Origin: Hasllibacter halocynthiae
GTDB lineage: Bacteria; Pseudomonadota; Alphaproteobacteria; Rhodobacterales; Rhodobacteraceae
Length of the DNA: 64,000 bases
Direction of reading: 5' to 3'
Assembly: GCF_003003095.1 (NCBI RefSeq)
Contig: NZ_PVTT01000001.1
Location: forward strand, 868,001-932,000
Shown here: one piece after another, positions 27,159 to 36,017 of the stretch
Numbering within the stretch: position 1 is the first letter of the stretch
How the letters are laid out: each line of letters starts with the position of its first letter
The notes under the pieces: generated by a model
Seen by the model: only the letters and a program-made list of their open reading frames with translations
Database searches by the model: none
Told to the model about the DNA's origin: nothing
Translations under genes and position numbers: made by a program

Positions 27159-27626
27159 CTAGGCCCGGACGGCGCGGGTCAGCCAACAGTTGTTCCGCGC
27201 CGAGCGGACGTCGACCCAGGCCAGCCGGTCGCCGGCCAGCAGGTCCGCGGCGTAGCCGGCGACGTCCCCGTGCGCGGTGATCCGGCCGGTCCCGTAGGCG
27301 ATGCGGCCCTCCGCGGTGTAGCCCTTCAGGAGGTAGTCTGGCGATTCCGCCAGGATCGGGGGCGGCCCCTCGCCCGAGAAGGGGGCGCACGCGTCGGCGT
27401 GGAGGAAGGCGGGGCCGGTCTCGGCATAGGGATGGAGGGTCTCGAAGGGGCGGATCGCGAAAATCAGCATCGGCGCGCCCTCGGAGATGTTCCGCAGGCA
27501 GTGTCGACACGGGTTTCCGGGGCCATCGGACACGGCGCGCTCGGGCGGCTGTCCGTTCGCGTCGGGGCCGCCGGCCCGCAGGGCGGCGGCGGTCTCGGAC
27601 GGTATGGAGAGGAAGCGGATCGGCAT
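27159..27626 (-). CDS. DUF1203 family protein
   Basis: 155-residue soluble protein. The CRHCL motif near residue 40 and the RPFETLHPYAETGPAFLHAD segment match my memory of DUF1203. No catalytic residues are known. It lies between a terminator (27648-27675) and xdhC, 32 bp from the latter, so it is probably the first gene of the xdhC-MoCF-coxSLM transcript. It may be a passenger; there is no clear link to Mo enzymes. Confidence 0.82.
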   Translation of the reverse strand: MPIRFLSIPSETAAALRAGGPDANGQPPERAVSDGPGNPCRHCLRNISEGAPMLIFAIRPFETLHPYAETGPAFLHADACAPFSGEGPPPILAESPDYLLKGYTAEGRIAYGTGRITAHGDVAGYAADLLAGDRLAWVDVRSARNNCWLTRAVRA

Positions 27627-27647
27627 GGGGCCCTCCCAAACGTGGAA

Positions 27648-27675
27648 CGGGCCGGGGATGGCATTCCCCGGCCCG
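27648..27675 (-). terminator. Intrinsic terminator downstream of the acidic OmpA-family gene
   Basis: Perfect 11-bp arms CGGGCCGGGGA (27648-27658) and TCCCCGGCCCG (27665-27675) with a 6-nt loop, 36 bp past the stop of the OmpA-family gene on the minus strand. It separates that gene from the DUF1203-xdhC-cox unit. Confidence 0.75.
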
Positions 27676-27710
27676 CCTGCTCGACCCGTTTCCTGCGGGT
27701 TCGGTCGGTC

Positions 27711-29837
27711 CTAGGCGCCCTGCAGCAGCGGCGTGATTCGGCGCACGCTGGCGCGGCGGTTCGCCCGCTCGGCCTCGAGGGTCGGCACCAGGAGATTCGA
27801 CTCGCCATAGCCCTGCACGACCATGTTCTCGGGTGGGACGCCGAAATACTCGGTCAGCGCGCGGGCGACCGATTCCGCGCGGCGGTCCGACAGGGCGAGG
27901 TTCAGCGCCGCGCCGCCGGTCGCGTCGGTGTGCCCCTCGATCAGGAACACCTCGCTCGGGTTGCGGGCGATGGCGGCGGCCATCTCGTTGCCGATGTCTG
28001 CGAGGTCGCGCGCCTCCTCGGAGGTGATCGCCGCGCTGCCCAGGGCGAAGTTCACGTCGCTGAGGTCGATCGTCGGCACGAGGTTCCGCACGGCCCGGAC
28101 GTTCCGCACCTGCTGCAGCGTGAAGCGGCGGTCGGACAGGCCCGCCTCGGCCTCCAGCGCGCGGCGCAGGGCGGCGGCCTCGTCCTCGGCCAGGTCGGCG
28201 CGGGTATTGGCGGCGGCCTCCGCGGCGCGCAGGCGCTCGATCTCCGTCAGGGTCAGCGCGGGGGCGTCGACCGTGTCGTCGAAGAGGACCACCTCCGTCC
28301 CGTCGGCAAGGATGCGCGTGCGGCGCAGGACCTGGCCCGTGGCCGAGCGGATCGTCACCACCTGGCTGCCGTCCTCGCGCGTGGCGACCGTGCGGGTGGA
28401 GCCGTCGGCGTATTCCTGGGTCGAGATGCGGGTGCCCGGCTGGCGGATCACCGCGTCGTCGTCCTTCAGCACGACGAGCTCGCCGTCCTGCAGGAGGACC
28501 ACCCGATCGCCGGTGTTCTCGACGACCTGGGCGGTGCCGGCGTCGTTCCCGATACCCTGCACGATCGAGCCGACCGCCACCGCCCCGAGCCCGAGGAGGA
28601 GCGCGCGCTCGAAGTTCGAGAACCGGTCCTCGTCAGCGCCCTCGTCAGCGCTCGCGCTGGTGGTGGCGAACTCCTGGTCGGAGGTCTGGACGTCCTCGGG
28701 GGTCAGCACGACCTCCTCGCTGGCGACGACATCGGCGTCCCCGGGATCGGCCGCGGCCACCTCCGCGGGGGCGGCGTTCGCGATCTCGGCGGAGACCTCG
28801 TTGTCCTGCTGCGAGACGTCCGCGACGTCGGCGACGTCCGTCACCTCGCCGACCTCGCCCGCGGGCGTCAGCGCGGTCTCGATCTGCTCCTCCAGGGCGG
28901 CGGCCTCCTCCTCGGACGGGACCTCGAGGTCGCCGGCGACCTCCTCGTCCGCGGCGGGGACCTCCTCCTGCGCGTCGGCATCGAGCGCGGCCGCCAGGTC
29001 GTCTTCGGAGACCATCTCGCCCGGGGTCTCGGCGGTCTCCGTCTCGGCGTCCCCGTCCTCCACGGTCGAGACTTCGGCGGGGGTGTCGGCCTCGATGTCC
29101 GTCACCGCGTCGGCGGCCTCCTCCTCGGGGGCGGCGTCCCCGGGGGCGTCCATGGCCATGTCCGCCTCAGGCGCGGCCTCCTCGGCCAGCGGCTCCTCGG
29201 TCATGGGCTCCTCGAGGATCTCGGCCACGTCGTCGTTCGCCGGCTCGGCGACATCCTCGACGAGCGTCTCCTCCTCCAGCGTGGCATCGCCCGGAACGGC
29301 CTCGACCTCGTCGAGGTCTCCGATCTCCTCGCCGTCGACCTCCACGTCGACGTCGCCGCTCTCCAGCCCGGCCGCGTCGTCCAGGGCTTCGGCCAGCTCG
29401 TCCTCGGATATCGCTTCCTCGGCGGCCTCGTCGGCGATCTCCGCCGTCGTCTCGTCCTCCGCCGACATCTCGGCCTCGGGCTCGGCCTCAGGGGCCTCGG
29501 CGGTGATCTCCTCGGGTTCGACCATGTCGGCCTCGGACTGATCGGCCTCCGCCTGGTCGGTCTCGGGGGGCCCGGCGGGCTCCTCCATGCCCTCGACCTC
29601 GGCGCGCACGTCCTCGATCGGACGCACGAGCCCGTCCGCGTCGACGAGGAACTCGCAGCCCTCGGGCAGCGCGGTGTCCGCGGGAAGCTGGACGCCGGTC
29701 ATGGGCGCGATCTGCTCGGCCACGATCAGGCAGTCCTCCGGGGAGGTCGCGGCCTCCTGCGCGAAGGCGCCGTGCGGCGCGGCGAGGGAGAGGGCGGCCA
29801 TCATGGCCGTGCTGCTCGAGAGGGTCCTGCGGGTCAT
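27711..29837 (-). CDS. Large OmpA-family protein with long acidic N-terminal region
   Basis: 708 residues. A signal peptide (MTRRTLSSSTAMMAALSLAA and following AFAQ) leads into about 320 very acidic, Glu/Ala-rich residues, then a hydrophobic Gly-rich segment near residue 406 (LLLGLGAVAVGSIVQGIG), a middle region, and a C-terminal OmpA/Pal peptidoglycan-binding domain from about 595 (IEGHTDATGG near 634, ERANRRASVRRI at the end). The ATG at 29837 begins the signal peptide. The C-terminus should tether it to peptidoglycan. It interrupts the cox accessory genes. The acidic part resembles in composition the lipoprotein at 19477. Confidence 0.85.
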   Translation of the reverse strand: MTRRTLSSSTAMMAALSLAAPHGAFAQEAATSPEDCLIVAEQIAPMTGVQLPADTALPEGCEFLVDADGLVRPIEDVRAEVEGMEEPAGPPETDQAEADQSEADMVEPEEITAEAPEAEPEAEMSAEDETTAEIADEAAEEAISEDELAEALDDAAGLESGDVDVEVDGEEIGDLDEVEAVPGDATLEEETLVEDVAEPANDDVAEILEEPMTEEPLAEEAAPEADMAMDAPGDAAPEEEAADAVTDIEADTPAEVSTVEDGDAETETAETPGEMVSEDDLAAALDADAQEEVPAADEEVAGDLEVPSEEEAAALEEQIETALTPAGEVGEVTDVADVADVSQQDNEVSAEIANAAPAEVAAADPGDADVVASEEVVLTPEDVQTSDQEFATTSASADEGADEDRFSNFERALLLGLGAVAVGSIVQGIGNDAGTAQVVENTGDRVVLLQDGELVVLKDDDAVIRQPGTRISTQEYADGSTRTVATREDGSQVVTIRSATGQVLRRTRILADGTEVVLFDDTVDAPALTLTEIERLRAAEAAANTRADLAEDEAAALRRALEAEAGLSDRRFTLQQVRNVRAVRNLVPTIDLSDVNFALGSAAITSEEARDLADIGNEMAAAIARNPSEVFLIEGHTDATGGAALNLALSDRRAESVARALTEYFGVPPENMVVQGYGESNLLVPTLEAERANRRASVRRITPLLQGA

Positions 29838-29913
29838 GGTCTGCCTTCCATGTGGTGCTGCACGTCGCGGGAGAAGCGTCCGCGCCCGGGGGCAGGTTCC
29901 CGTTCCGGTTCCG

Positions 29914-31155
29914 TCATCGAAGGACCGGGCCGGGCCGGGCCGGCGGAACCCCGCCGTCATGGGATGACAGTGCAGCGCCCAGCGCGGCTAGCGAGGCGAC
30001 CGAATGCCCGGGCACCAGCCGGTCCACATGGGGCAGCATCGCCCGGATCCCGGCGGCCCTCGGCGCGAACCCGTCCCAGCGCAGCAAGGGGTTGATCCAG
30101 ACCACCCGCCGGGCGGTGAGCGCCAGCCGCTCCATCTCCGCGGCGAGGCGGCCGGGCTCGCCCCGCTCCAGCCCGTCCGTCACCAGGAGGACGGCCGCGC
30201 CCCGCCCCAGCACCCGCCGGCCCCAGCGGCGGTTGAAGTCGCCCAGGCACTCGCCGATGCGGGTCCCCCCCTCCCAGTCCTGCGCCTCGGCCCCCGCGGC
30301 CGCGAGGGCGGCGTCCACGTCGCGCCGTCGCAGGTGGCGCGTGACGTTCGTCAGGCGGGTGCCGAAGGTGAAGGCGTGGACGTGGTTCCAGGTCGGCCCG
30401 GGCTGCGCCGCGACCGCATGGAGGAAATGCAGCACCATCCGGGAGTAGGAGGACATGCTACCCGAGATGTCGCAGAGCGCCACGAGGTCGGGCCAGCGCG
30501 TCGCCGGCCGCTTGCGCCGCAGGGTGGCGAGCCCCCCGGTCCGGGCCATCGCGCGCAGGGTGGCGCGGGGGTCGGGACGGCCCCGATGGGCCGCGCGGTC
30601 CCGGCGGGAGGGCAGCGGCGCGACCGGCAGGCGCAGGCGGGCGATCATGCGCCGGGCCTCCGCGATCTCGGCCGCGTTCATCTGCTCGAAGTCGAGGCTG
30701 CGCAGGCGCTCCTCGCCCGAGGCGGTCGCGGCCGCCTGGACCTCGATCTCCTCGCCCTCCTCCTCGGCGATGTCGGGGATCACCCGATCCACGCCGTCCA
30801 GCAGCCCCTCGGCGGCGCGCCTCTCGGCGGGCCGGGCCTCGCGCTCCTCGGCGACGCCGCGGATGGCGGGGATCATGTAGCCCATCATGTGCTCGAGATA
30901 GCGGGGGTCGCGCCAATAGAGGCGGAAGACCTGCGCGAAGACGGCGCGATCCTCCGGCCGGCGGACGAGGACGGCGTGGAGCATCCAGAAGAAGTCCGAG
31001 CGGTCGGTGAAGCCGCCCGCCGCCACCGCCCGGGCAGCATCGGCCACCTGCCCCGGTCCGACCCGCATCCCCGCGGCGCGCAGGGCGCGGGCGAAATGGC
31101 CGATGTTCTCGGCCAAGCGGGGGCGGTCGGGGAGGTCGAGGGGAATATGCTCCAT
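29914..31155 (-). CDS. coxE: CoxE-like VWA-domain protein
   Basis: 413-residue protein with a C-terminal von Willebrand A domain whose metal site reads CDISGSMS near residue 233, followed by LLVTDG. This is the VWA_CoxE family, partner of the MoxR-type AAA+ ATPase CoxD. In the CO dehydrogenase system CoxD and CoxE mature the Mo-Cu active site; here the partner enzyme is form II, so the maturation target may differ. It lies 39 bp after coxD on the same strand. Confidence 0.9.
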   Translation of the reverse strand: MEHIPLDLPDRPRLAENIGHFARALRAAGMRVGPGQVADAARAVAAGGFTDRSDFFWMLHAVLVRRPEDRAVFAQVFRLYWRDPRYLEHMMGYMIPAIRGVAEEREARPAERRAAEGLLDGVDRVIPDIAEEEGEEIEVQAAATASGEERLRSLDFEQMNAAEIAEARRMIARLRLPVAPLPSRRDRAAHRGRPDPRATLRAMARTGGLATLRRKRPATRWPDLVALCDISGSMSSYSRMVLHFLHAVAAQPGPTWNHVHAFTFGTRLTNVTRHLRRRDVDAALAAAGAEAQDWEGGTRIGECLGDFNRRWGRRVLGRGAAVLLVTDGLERGEPGRLAAEMERLALTARRVVWINPLLRWDGFAPRAAGIRAMLPHVDRLVPGHSVASLAALGAALSSHDGGVPPARPGPVLR

Positions 31156-31194
31156 GACCCTCTCTCCGTAGGTCCGAATATCTCCGCCGGAGGC

Positions 31195-32079
31195 TTACGC
31201 CGCCAGCCCCCGCCGCACCTCCTCCAGCAGCCGCTTCGCCTCCGATCCTTCGATCTTCTGGATGTCGTCCTGGTATTTCAGGATCGCGCCCAGGGTGTCG
31301 GCGATGACCTCGGGGGTGAGGGCGATGACGTCGAGGGCCAGGAGGCACTTGGCCCAGTCGATGCTCTCGGCGACGCCGGGCTTCTTGAAGAGGTCCTCGG
31401 CCCGCAGGGCCTGCACGAAGGCGACCACCTCGCGCGACAGGGCCTCGGCCGCCTCGGGGGCGCGGGCGTGGAGGATCGCCATCTCGCGCGCGGCGTCGGG
31501 GTAGTCGACCCAGGCGTAGAGGCAGCGGCGCTTGAGGGCGTCGTGCACCTCTCGCGTGCGGTTGGAGGTGAGGATGACGATGGGCGGCTCGGGGGCCTCG
31601 ATCCGGCCCAGCTCGGGGATGGTGACGGCGAAGTCCGACAGGGCTTCGAGGAGGAACGCCTCGAAGGGGGCGTCCGTGCGGTCCAGCTCGTCGATCAGGA
31701 GGACGGGGGGGCCGCCCGCGTGGGGCCGCATGGCCTGGAGGAGCGGGCGCTCAATCAGGAAGCGCGGGTCGAACGGGTCGACCGGCGCGCCCCCCGCCTC
31801 GGCGGCGCGGATGGCGACCATCTGGGCGGCGAAGTTCCATTCGTAGACGGCCTCGGCGGCGCCCAGGCCCTCGTAGCACTGGAGCCGGATCAGGTCACGG
31901 CCCAAGGCGGCGGCCAGCGCCTTCGCGATCTCCGTCTTGCCGGTCCCGGGCTCGCCCTCGAGGAAGAGGGGCTTGCCGAGGCGCAGCGCGAGGAACACGG
32001 CCGTGGCCAGCGGGCGCGGGCAGACATAGCCCTGGCCTTGAAGCGTCTCGACGACGGACTCGATGCTCTCGGGCTTCAT
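31195..32079 (-). CDS. coxD: CoxD-like MoxR-family AAA+ ATPase
   Basis: 294-residue AAA+ ATPase of the MoxR group. Walker A is GEPGTGKT near residue 41, Walker B LLIDELDR near residue 128, sensor 1 ILTSNRTRE near residue 169. It is expected to remodel or activate the molybdenum hydroxylase with CoxE. It is the first gene of the minus-strand cox accessory series and divergent from the glutaryl-CoA dehydrogenase-like gene by 95 bp. Confidence 0.92.
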   Translation of the reverse strand: MKPESIESVVETLQGQGYVCPRPLATAVFLALRLGKPLFLEGEPGTGKTEIAKALAAALGRDLIRLQCYEGLGAAEAVYEWNFAAQMVAIRAAEAGGAPVDPFDPRFLIERPLLQAMRPHAGGPPVLLIDELDRTDAPFEAFLLEALSDFAVTIPELGRIEAPEPPIVILTSNRTREVHDALKRRCLYAWVDYPDAAREMAILHARAPEAAEALSREVVAFVQALRAEDLFKKPGVAESIDWAKCLLALDVIALTPEVIADTLGAILKYQDDIQKIEGSEAKRLLEEVRRGLAA

Positions 32080-32093
32080 GGCGCCACCGTGGC

Positions 32094-32108
32094 CGGGCGC
32101 ATCGCCCG
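32094..32108. promoter_or_regulatory. Short perfect dyad in the coxD / acyl-CoA dehydrogenase divergent region
   Basis: CGGGCG-CAT-CGCCCG, a 15-bp perfect inverted repeat, lies 15 bp upstream of coxD. The base composition makes chance dyads common, so an operator role is weakly supported. Confidence 0.25.
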
Positions 32109-32174
32109 CGTCAAACCGCGACCGTGGCGGCGCGGGGCCGCAGGTGGTATCGAAGCCGGAGAGGAGGCCCGCCC

Positions 32175-33398
32175 ATGAAGGACAACCTGATGACCCCCGC
32201 CGACACCCCGCCCGGCTTCGGCCCGGCGCTGGGGCGCTTCGACTGGGCCGATCCCTTCCGGCTGGAGGACCAGCTCTCGGAGGAGGAGCGGATGCTGCGG
32301 GACGCCGCGCGCGAGTTCGCGCAGGCCGAGCTGGCGCCCCGTGTGGCGCAGGCCGCGCGCGACGAGGTCGCGGACCCGGAGGTCTTCCGCCTGATGGGCG
32401 GCGCGGGCCTTCTCGGCGTGACCGTCCCGGAGGAGTTCGGCGGCCTCGGCGCGGGTTACGTGACCTATGGCCTCGTCGCGCGCGAGGTCGAGCGGGTCGA
32501 CTCGGGCTACCGCTCGATGATGTCGGTCCAGTCCAGCCTGGTGATGTATCCGGTCCATGCCTACGGCTCGGAGGAGCAGAAGGCGCGGTGGTTGCCGCCC
32601 CTCGCCTCGGGCGAGGCGATCGGCTGCTTCGGCCTGACCGAGCCGGACGCGGGATCCGACCCGGGGGGGATGAAGACCGTCGCGCAGGCCGTTGACGGCG
32701 GATACAGAATCACCGGCACGAAGATGTGGATCAGCAACGCGCCGATCGCGGATCTGTTCGTGGTCTGGGCCAAGCTCGACGGGGTGATCCGGGGCTTCCT
32801 GCTGGAGAAGGGGATGCCGGGGCTCTCGGCGCCCAAGATCGGCGGCAAGCTGTCCTTGCGCGCCTCCGTCACGGGCGAGATCGTGATGGAGGGGGTCGAG
32901 GTTCCCGCAGAGGCGATGCTTCCGCACGTTTCAGGTCTCAAGGGCCCGTTCGGCTGCCTGAACCGGGCGCGCTACGGCATCTCGTGGGGGGTGATGGGCG
33001 CGGCCGAGGCGTGCTGGCACGCAGCGCGGGAATACGGCCTCGACCGCAAGCAGTTCGGCCGGCCCCTGGCGCAGACGCAGCTGTTCCAGCGCAAGCTGGC
33101 CGACATGCAGACGGAGGTGGCGCTGGGGCTTCAGGGTAGCCTGCGGCTGGGGCGGATGCTGGAGGACGGGACCGCCAGCCCGGAGCTGATCTCGCTGATG
33201 AAGCGCAACAACTGCGGCAAGGCGCTGGACGCGGCACGGCTGGCGCGGGACATGCACGGGGGCAACGGAATCTCGGAGGAGTTCAAGGTGATGCGGCACA
33301 TGCTGAACCTGGAGACCGTGAACACCTACGAGGGCACGCACGACGTCCACGCCCTGATTCTGGGACGCGCGCAGACGGGGCTTCAGGCGTTCTTCTGA
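32175..33398 (+). CDS. gcdH: Acyl-CoA dehydrogenase, glutaryl-CoA dehydrogenase type
   Basis: 407-residue flavoenzyme. Oxidation and decarboxylation of glutaryl-CoA to crotonyl-CoA is the likely reaction, in lysine/tryptophan/benzoate breakdown. The C-terminal segment [19 protein letters not shown] carries the catalytic Glu at the position used by the glutaryl-CoA branch. Other motifs seen are [17 protein letters not shown] (flavin/substrate) and [24 protein letters not shown] ribosome site precedes ATG 32175. It stands alone on the plus strand. Confidence 0.88.
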   Translation: MKDNLMTPADTPPGFGPALGRFDWADPFRLEDQLSEEERMLRDAAREFAQAELAPRVAQAARDEVADPEVFRLMGGAGLLGVTVPEEFGGLGAGYVTYGLVAREVERVDSGYRSMMSVQSSLVMYPVHAYGSEEQKARWLPPLASGEAIGCFGLTEPDAGSDPGGMKTVAQAVDGGYRITGTKMWISNAPIADLFVVWAKLDGVIRGFLLEKGMPGLSAPKIGGKLSLRASVTGEIVMEGVEVPAEAMLPHVSGLKGPFGCLNRARYGISWGVMGAAEACWHAAREYGLDRKQFGRPLAQTQLFQRKLADMQTEVALGLQGSLRLGRMLEDGTASPELISLMKRNNCGKALDAARLARDMHGGNGISEEFKVMRHMLNLETVNTYEGTHDVHALILGRAQTGLQAFF

Positions 33399-33412
33399 GC
33401 CGCGGCCGGCGC

Positions 33413-33832
33413 TTACTCGAAGGCGAGCTCCCGGAGGCCGGTCCCGGGGTCCTCGGGGCGGGTGAAGCGAACGCCGCCGGCCAAGGCGATCACCACCTCG
33501 GCCGTGGTCCGCACCACCGAGCCGTCGAGGAGGTGGCCGCCCGTCATGCGGCCGTCCGCGTTGGCGACGGCGAGGTGTAGATGCGGGCCGTCCGCCGAGA
33601 AGGTGCCCGAAAGGGTCATGATCTCGAGGTCGCCGATGATGTCGCGCGGCTCGGTCAGGCCGGCGGGGCGCAGGCGGGCATGGACGAGCGAGCCGACGGC
33701 GGCGGCGAGGAACCCCCCCTCCTCCGGCTGTGCGTCGAAGGCCTCCTGCAGGGATTCGCGCAGGGGCGCGCCCTCGGGCAGGCGCAGGGCTAGGAAGCGG
33801 GTCGCGGCGGCGGGCCAGGATAGGGTGTCCAT
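33413..33832 (-). CDS. PPC/DUF296 domain protein
   Basis: 139-residue single-domain protein. The core LEIMTLSGTFS, followed by HLHLAVANADG and GGHLLDGSVV-TTAEVVI, matches the PPC (plant and prokaryote conserved, DUF296) fold. Bacterial stand-alone PPC proteins form trimers; their DNA binding is not general, since the AT-hook is a plant addition and none is seen here. It converges with the acyl-CoA dehydrogenase gene (14 bp between stops). Function unknown. Confidence 0.82.
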   Translation of the reverse strand: MDTLSWPAAATRFLALRLPEGAPLRESLQEAFDAQPEEGGFLAAAVGSLVHARLRPAGLTEPRDIIGDLEIMTLSGTFSADGPHLHLAVANADGRMTGGHLLDGSVVRTTAEVVIALAGGVRFTRPEDPGTGLRELAFE

Positions 33833-34123
33833 CCGCGAGGGTTAGCCCCTGGGGCCCCGCAAGGGGAAGGATGGGCCCGAGAGGACTGGCGGGAGGCCGC
33901 GCATGGTGCTAGCCTGCCCCGGCGAGTGCCGGACGCGGACGCGGCGGCGGGCCGGGGCTGCGCCCGGGCCAAGCCGGAGGATAGGATGTCCCAATCATGG
34001 AAGCGGCTTGATCCGACATGCCCCTCGTCATCCTGATCGCCCTGCCGCTCTTCGAGCCGGCGAACCACCTGACCTCGCTGATGGCGGTGCTGCCCGTGAT
34101 GGCCTCGGCGGGGGTTTTCTGAG
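33833..34123. other. Gap with one doubtful small ORF upstream of the LysE-family gene
   Basis: About 290 bp between two divergent genes. The only coding candidate is a 34-codon ORF at 34018-34122 on the plus strand (MPLVILIALPLFEPANHL start, hydrophobic), ending one base before the LysE start. It has no clear ribosome site. It could be a coupled leader peptide or chance. No clear promoter is visible. Confidence 0.3.
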
Positions 34124-34744
34124 GTGCCGCTGGAGACCTGGCTGACGCTGCTGGCGGCGACGGTGGTGGTCTTCGCCATACCGGGGCCGACCGTGCTGAT
34201 GGTGGTGACGCTGGCGGCCGCGCGGGGGCGGCGGGTGGCGCTGGCGGCGGCGACGGGCGTGGCGCTGGGGGACTTCGTCGCGGCGCTGGCGGTGATGGCG
34301 GGGCTCGGCGCCCTCGTGCTGGCGTCGGCCACGGCTTTCACGGTGCTCAAATGGCTGGGGGCGGCCTGGCTGATATGGCTCGGGATCAGGATGTTGCGGG
34401 CCGAAGCCGATCCCGCCGGCGCGGCGGAGCCAGCCCCGGGCGAGGGCTGGGCCGTCCTGCGGGGCACCTTCGCCGTGACCGCGCTGAACCCCAAGTCCAT
34501 CGGGTTCCTCGTCGCCTTCGTGCCGCAGTTCGTCGACCCCGCCCGCCCCGCGCTGCCGCAGCTCGCCGCCGTGGTGGGGACCATGGCCGCGGTGGGGTTC
34601 GCGAACTCGGGCACCTATGCGCTGCTGGCGGCCTGGGCCGGGGGGCGGCTGCGGCGGCCTTCCGTCCGGCGGGCGATGACGCGGGCGGGTGGCGCCGTCC
34701 TGATCGGCATGGGGTTGCTGACGGCCACCGCGCGGCGCGCGTGA
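34124..34744 (+). CDS. LysE/RhtB family amino-acid exporter
   Basis: 206-residue inner-membrane protein with about six hydrophobic segments. The N-terminal signature is AIPGPTVLMVVTLAAARGRR near residue 19, and the ALNPKSIGFLVAF segment near residue 122 is typical of the family. It exports amino acids or related compounds; the substrate cannot be told. The start is GTG 34124, immediately after the stop of a tiny upstream ORF. Confidence 0.88.
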   Translation: MPLETWLTLLAATVVVFAIPGPTVLMVVTLAAARGRRVALAAATGVALGDFVAALAVMAGLGALVLASATAFTVLKWLGAAWLIWLGIRMLRAEADPAGAAEPAPGEGWAVLRGTFAVTALNPKSIGFLVAFVPQFVDPARPALPQLAAVVGTMAAVGFANSGTYALLAAWAGGRLRRPSVRRAMTRAGGAVLIGMGLLTATARRA

Positions 34745-34883
34745 CGCAACGGCCCCCGCGCCTTGCGGGCAACGGGCGCGGAGGGGCGCGGGCGCGCCGG
34801 TTCAGGCCCGGCGCACGGTGCGTTAACACACCCGAAACACCCGTGGGCGATGATGCCCCCATGACGCCGGAAGCCCGCATATC

Positions 34884-36017
34884 GTGACCGCGACCGAACG
34901 CCCCCTCGCGCTCGACCCCGAGCCGCCGGGCCTGCCCGATCCCTCGGGCGGCTGGTCGGTCGCCCTGCGCGAGGTCGAGGGCGCCGTGGTCCTGCCGCCG
35001 GAGGAATCCGCCCTCTCGCAGCCCTGCGGGGTGCGGGACGCGCAAGGGGCCTGGGTGCCGGAATCGGCGATGTACCGGAGCGGGCGGGTCACGAACTCGG
35101 CCCCGCCGGCGGCGGAGGCTGCCGAAACGCTGGAGGGGCGGCACCTCTATGCGGGGCAGTTCTGGGTGCATTTCGGGCATTTCCTCTGCGAGTCGACCGC
35201 CCGCCTCTGGCCGGATCCCTCCGACTTGGACGGGATCGTGTTCGTGCCGAAGCGGCCCGCGCGGAACGTCGAGCCGCTGGGATGGCAGCGCGACTTCCTC
35301 GCCGCGGCGGGGCTGGGCCACCTGCCCGTCCGCATCCTGAAGGCGCCCACGCGGGTCGAGCGGCTGGTCGTGCCGGGCCAGGGCTTCGGGCTGGGGCCGA
35401 TCGCGCGGGGGACCGCGCCCATGCACGATTTCGCGCGGCGGCTCGCGGGGCGCGTGCGGCCGGCGGAGCGGTCGGGGCCGCTCTACCTCTCGCGCACGGG
35501 CCTCGGGGGGCGCGAGGGGGGCGCGCTGCTGGAGGACGTCTTGGAGGAGAACCTCGCCGCCTCGGGCTACGAGATCTACCACCCGCAGGAGCACCCCCTC
35601 GCCGAGCAGCTCGCGCGGTACCGCACGGCCGAAAGGGTCGTCGGCCTCGACGGGAGCGCGCTGCACCTCTACGGGTTCGCCGCGCCCGAGGGGGCGAGGG
35701 TCGGGATCGTGCTGCGCCGCTCCTCCCGCGCGTGGGAGAACATCGGGCGGCAGCTGGAGGGGTTCGGCGGCATCGATCCGGTCGCGATCGACGCGGTGGA
35801 GAGCGAATGGGCCCCCGAGAGCGCGGGGTTCGGCGACCGGCAGAGCTGGGGGCACCTGAGCTTCGAGCGGCTGCGCGAGGGGCTGGTCGCGGGCGGGCTG
35901 ATCGAGGAGGGGGCGCCCTGGCGGGTGCCGTCCTTCCGCGAGGGCAAGCGCGCCGCGATGGCCGTGGGACGCGCGCGGGGCGAGCCGATGAAGCGCCGCA
36001 AGAGGCGCCCGGAATGA
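34884..36017 (+). CDS. Glycosyltransferase family 61 (DUF563) protein
   Basis: 377 residues, start GTG 34884. The sequence has the GT61/DUF563 hallmarks: FWVHFGHFLCEST near residue 93, PLYLSRTG near residue 194 and the VVGLDGSALHLYGFAAPEG stretch near residue 253. Such enzymes add sugars such as xylose or GlcNAc in eukaryotes and take part in capsule or LPS synthesis in bacteria. It opens a five-gene operon joined by ATGA/GTGA overlaps. Cytoplasmic; no signal peptide or membrane segment seen. Its acceptor is unknown. Confidence 0.8.
   Translation: MTATERPLALDPEPPGLPDPSGGWSVALREVEGAVVLPPEESALSQPCGVRDAQGAWVPESAMYRSGRVTNSAPPAAEAAETLEGRHLYAGQFWVHFGHFLCESTARLWPDPSDLDGIVFVPKRPARNVEPLGWQRDFLAAAGLGHLPVRILKAPTRVERLVVPGQGFGLGPIARGTAPMHDFARRLAGRVRPAERSGPLYLSRTGLGGREGGALLEDVLEENLAASGYEIYHPQEHPLAEQLARYRTAERVVGLDGSALHLYGFAAPEGARVGIVLRRSSRAWENIGRQLEGFGGIDPVAIDAVESEWAPESAGFGDRQSWGHLSFERLREGLVAGGLIEEGAPWRVPSFREGKRAAMAVGRARGEPMKRRKRRPE

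Noticed and set aside
27153-30095. 980-codon open frame on the plus strand opposite the OmpA-family gene
   Set aside because: Mirrors the Glu/Ala-rich coding of the opposite strand; no signal peptide, domain or ribosome site.
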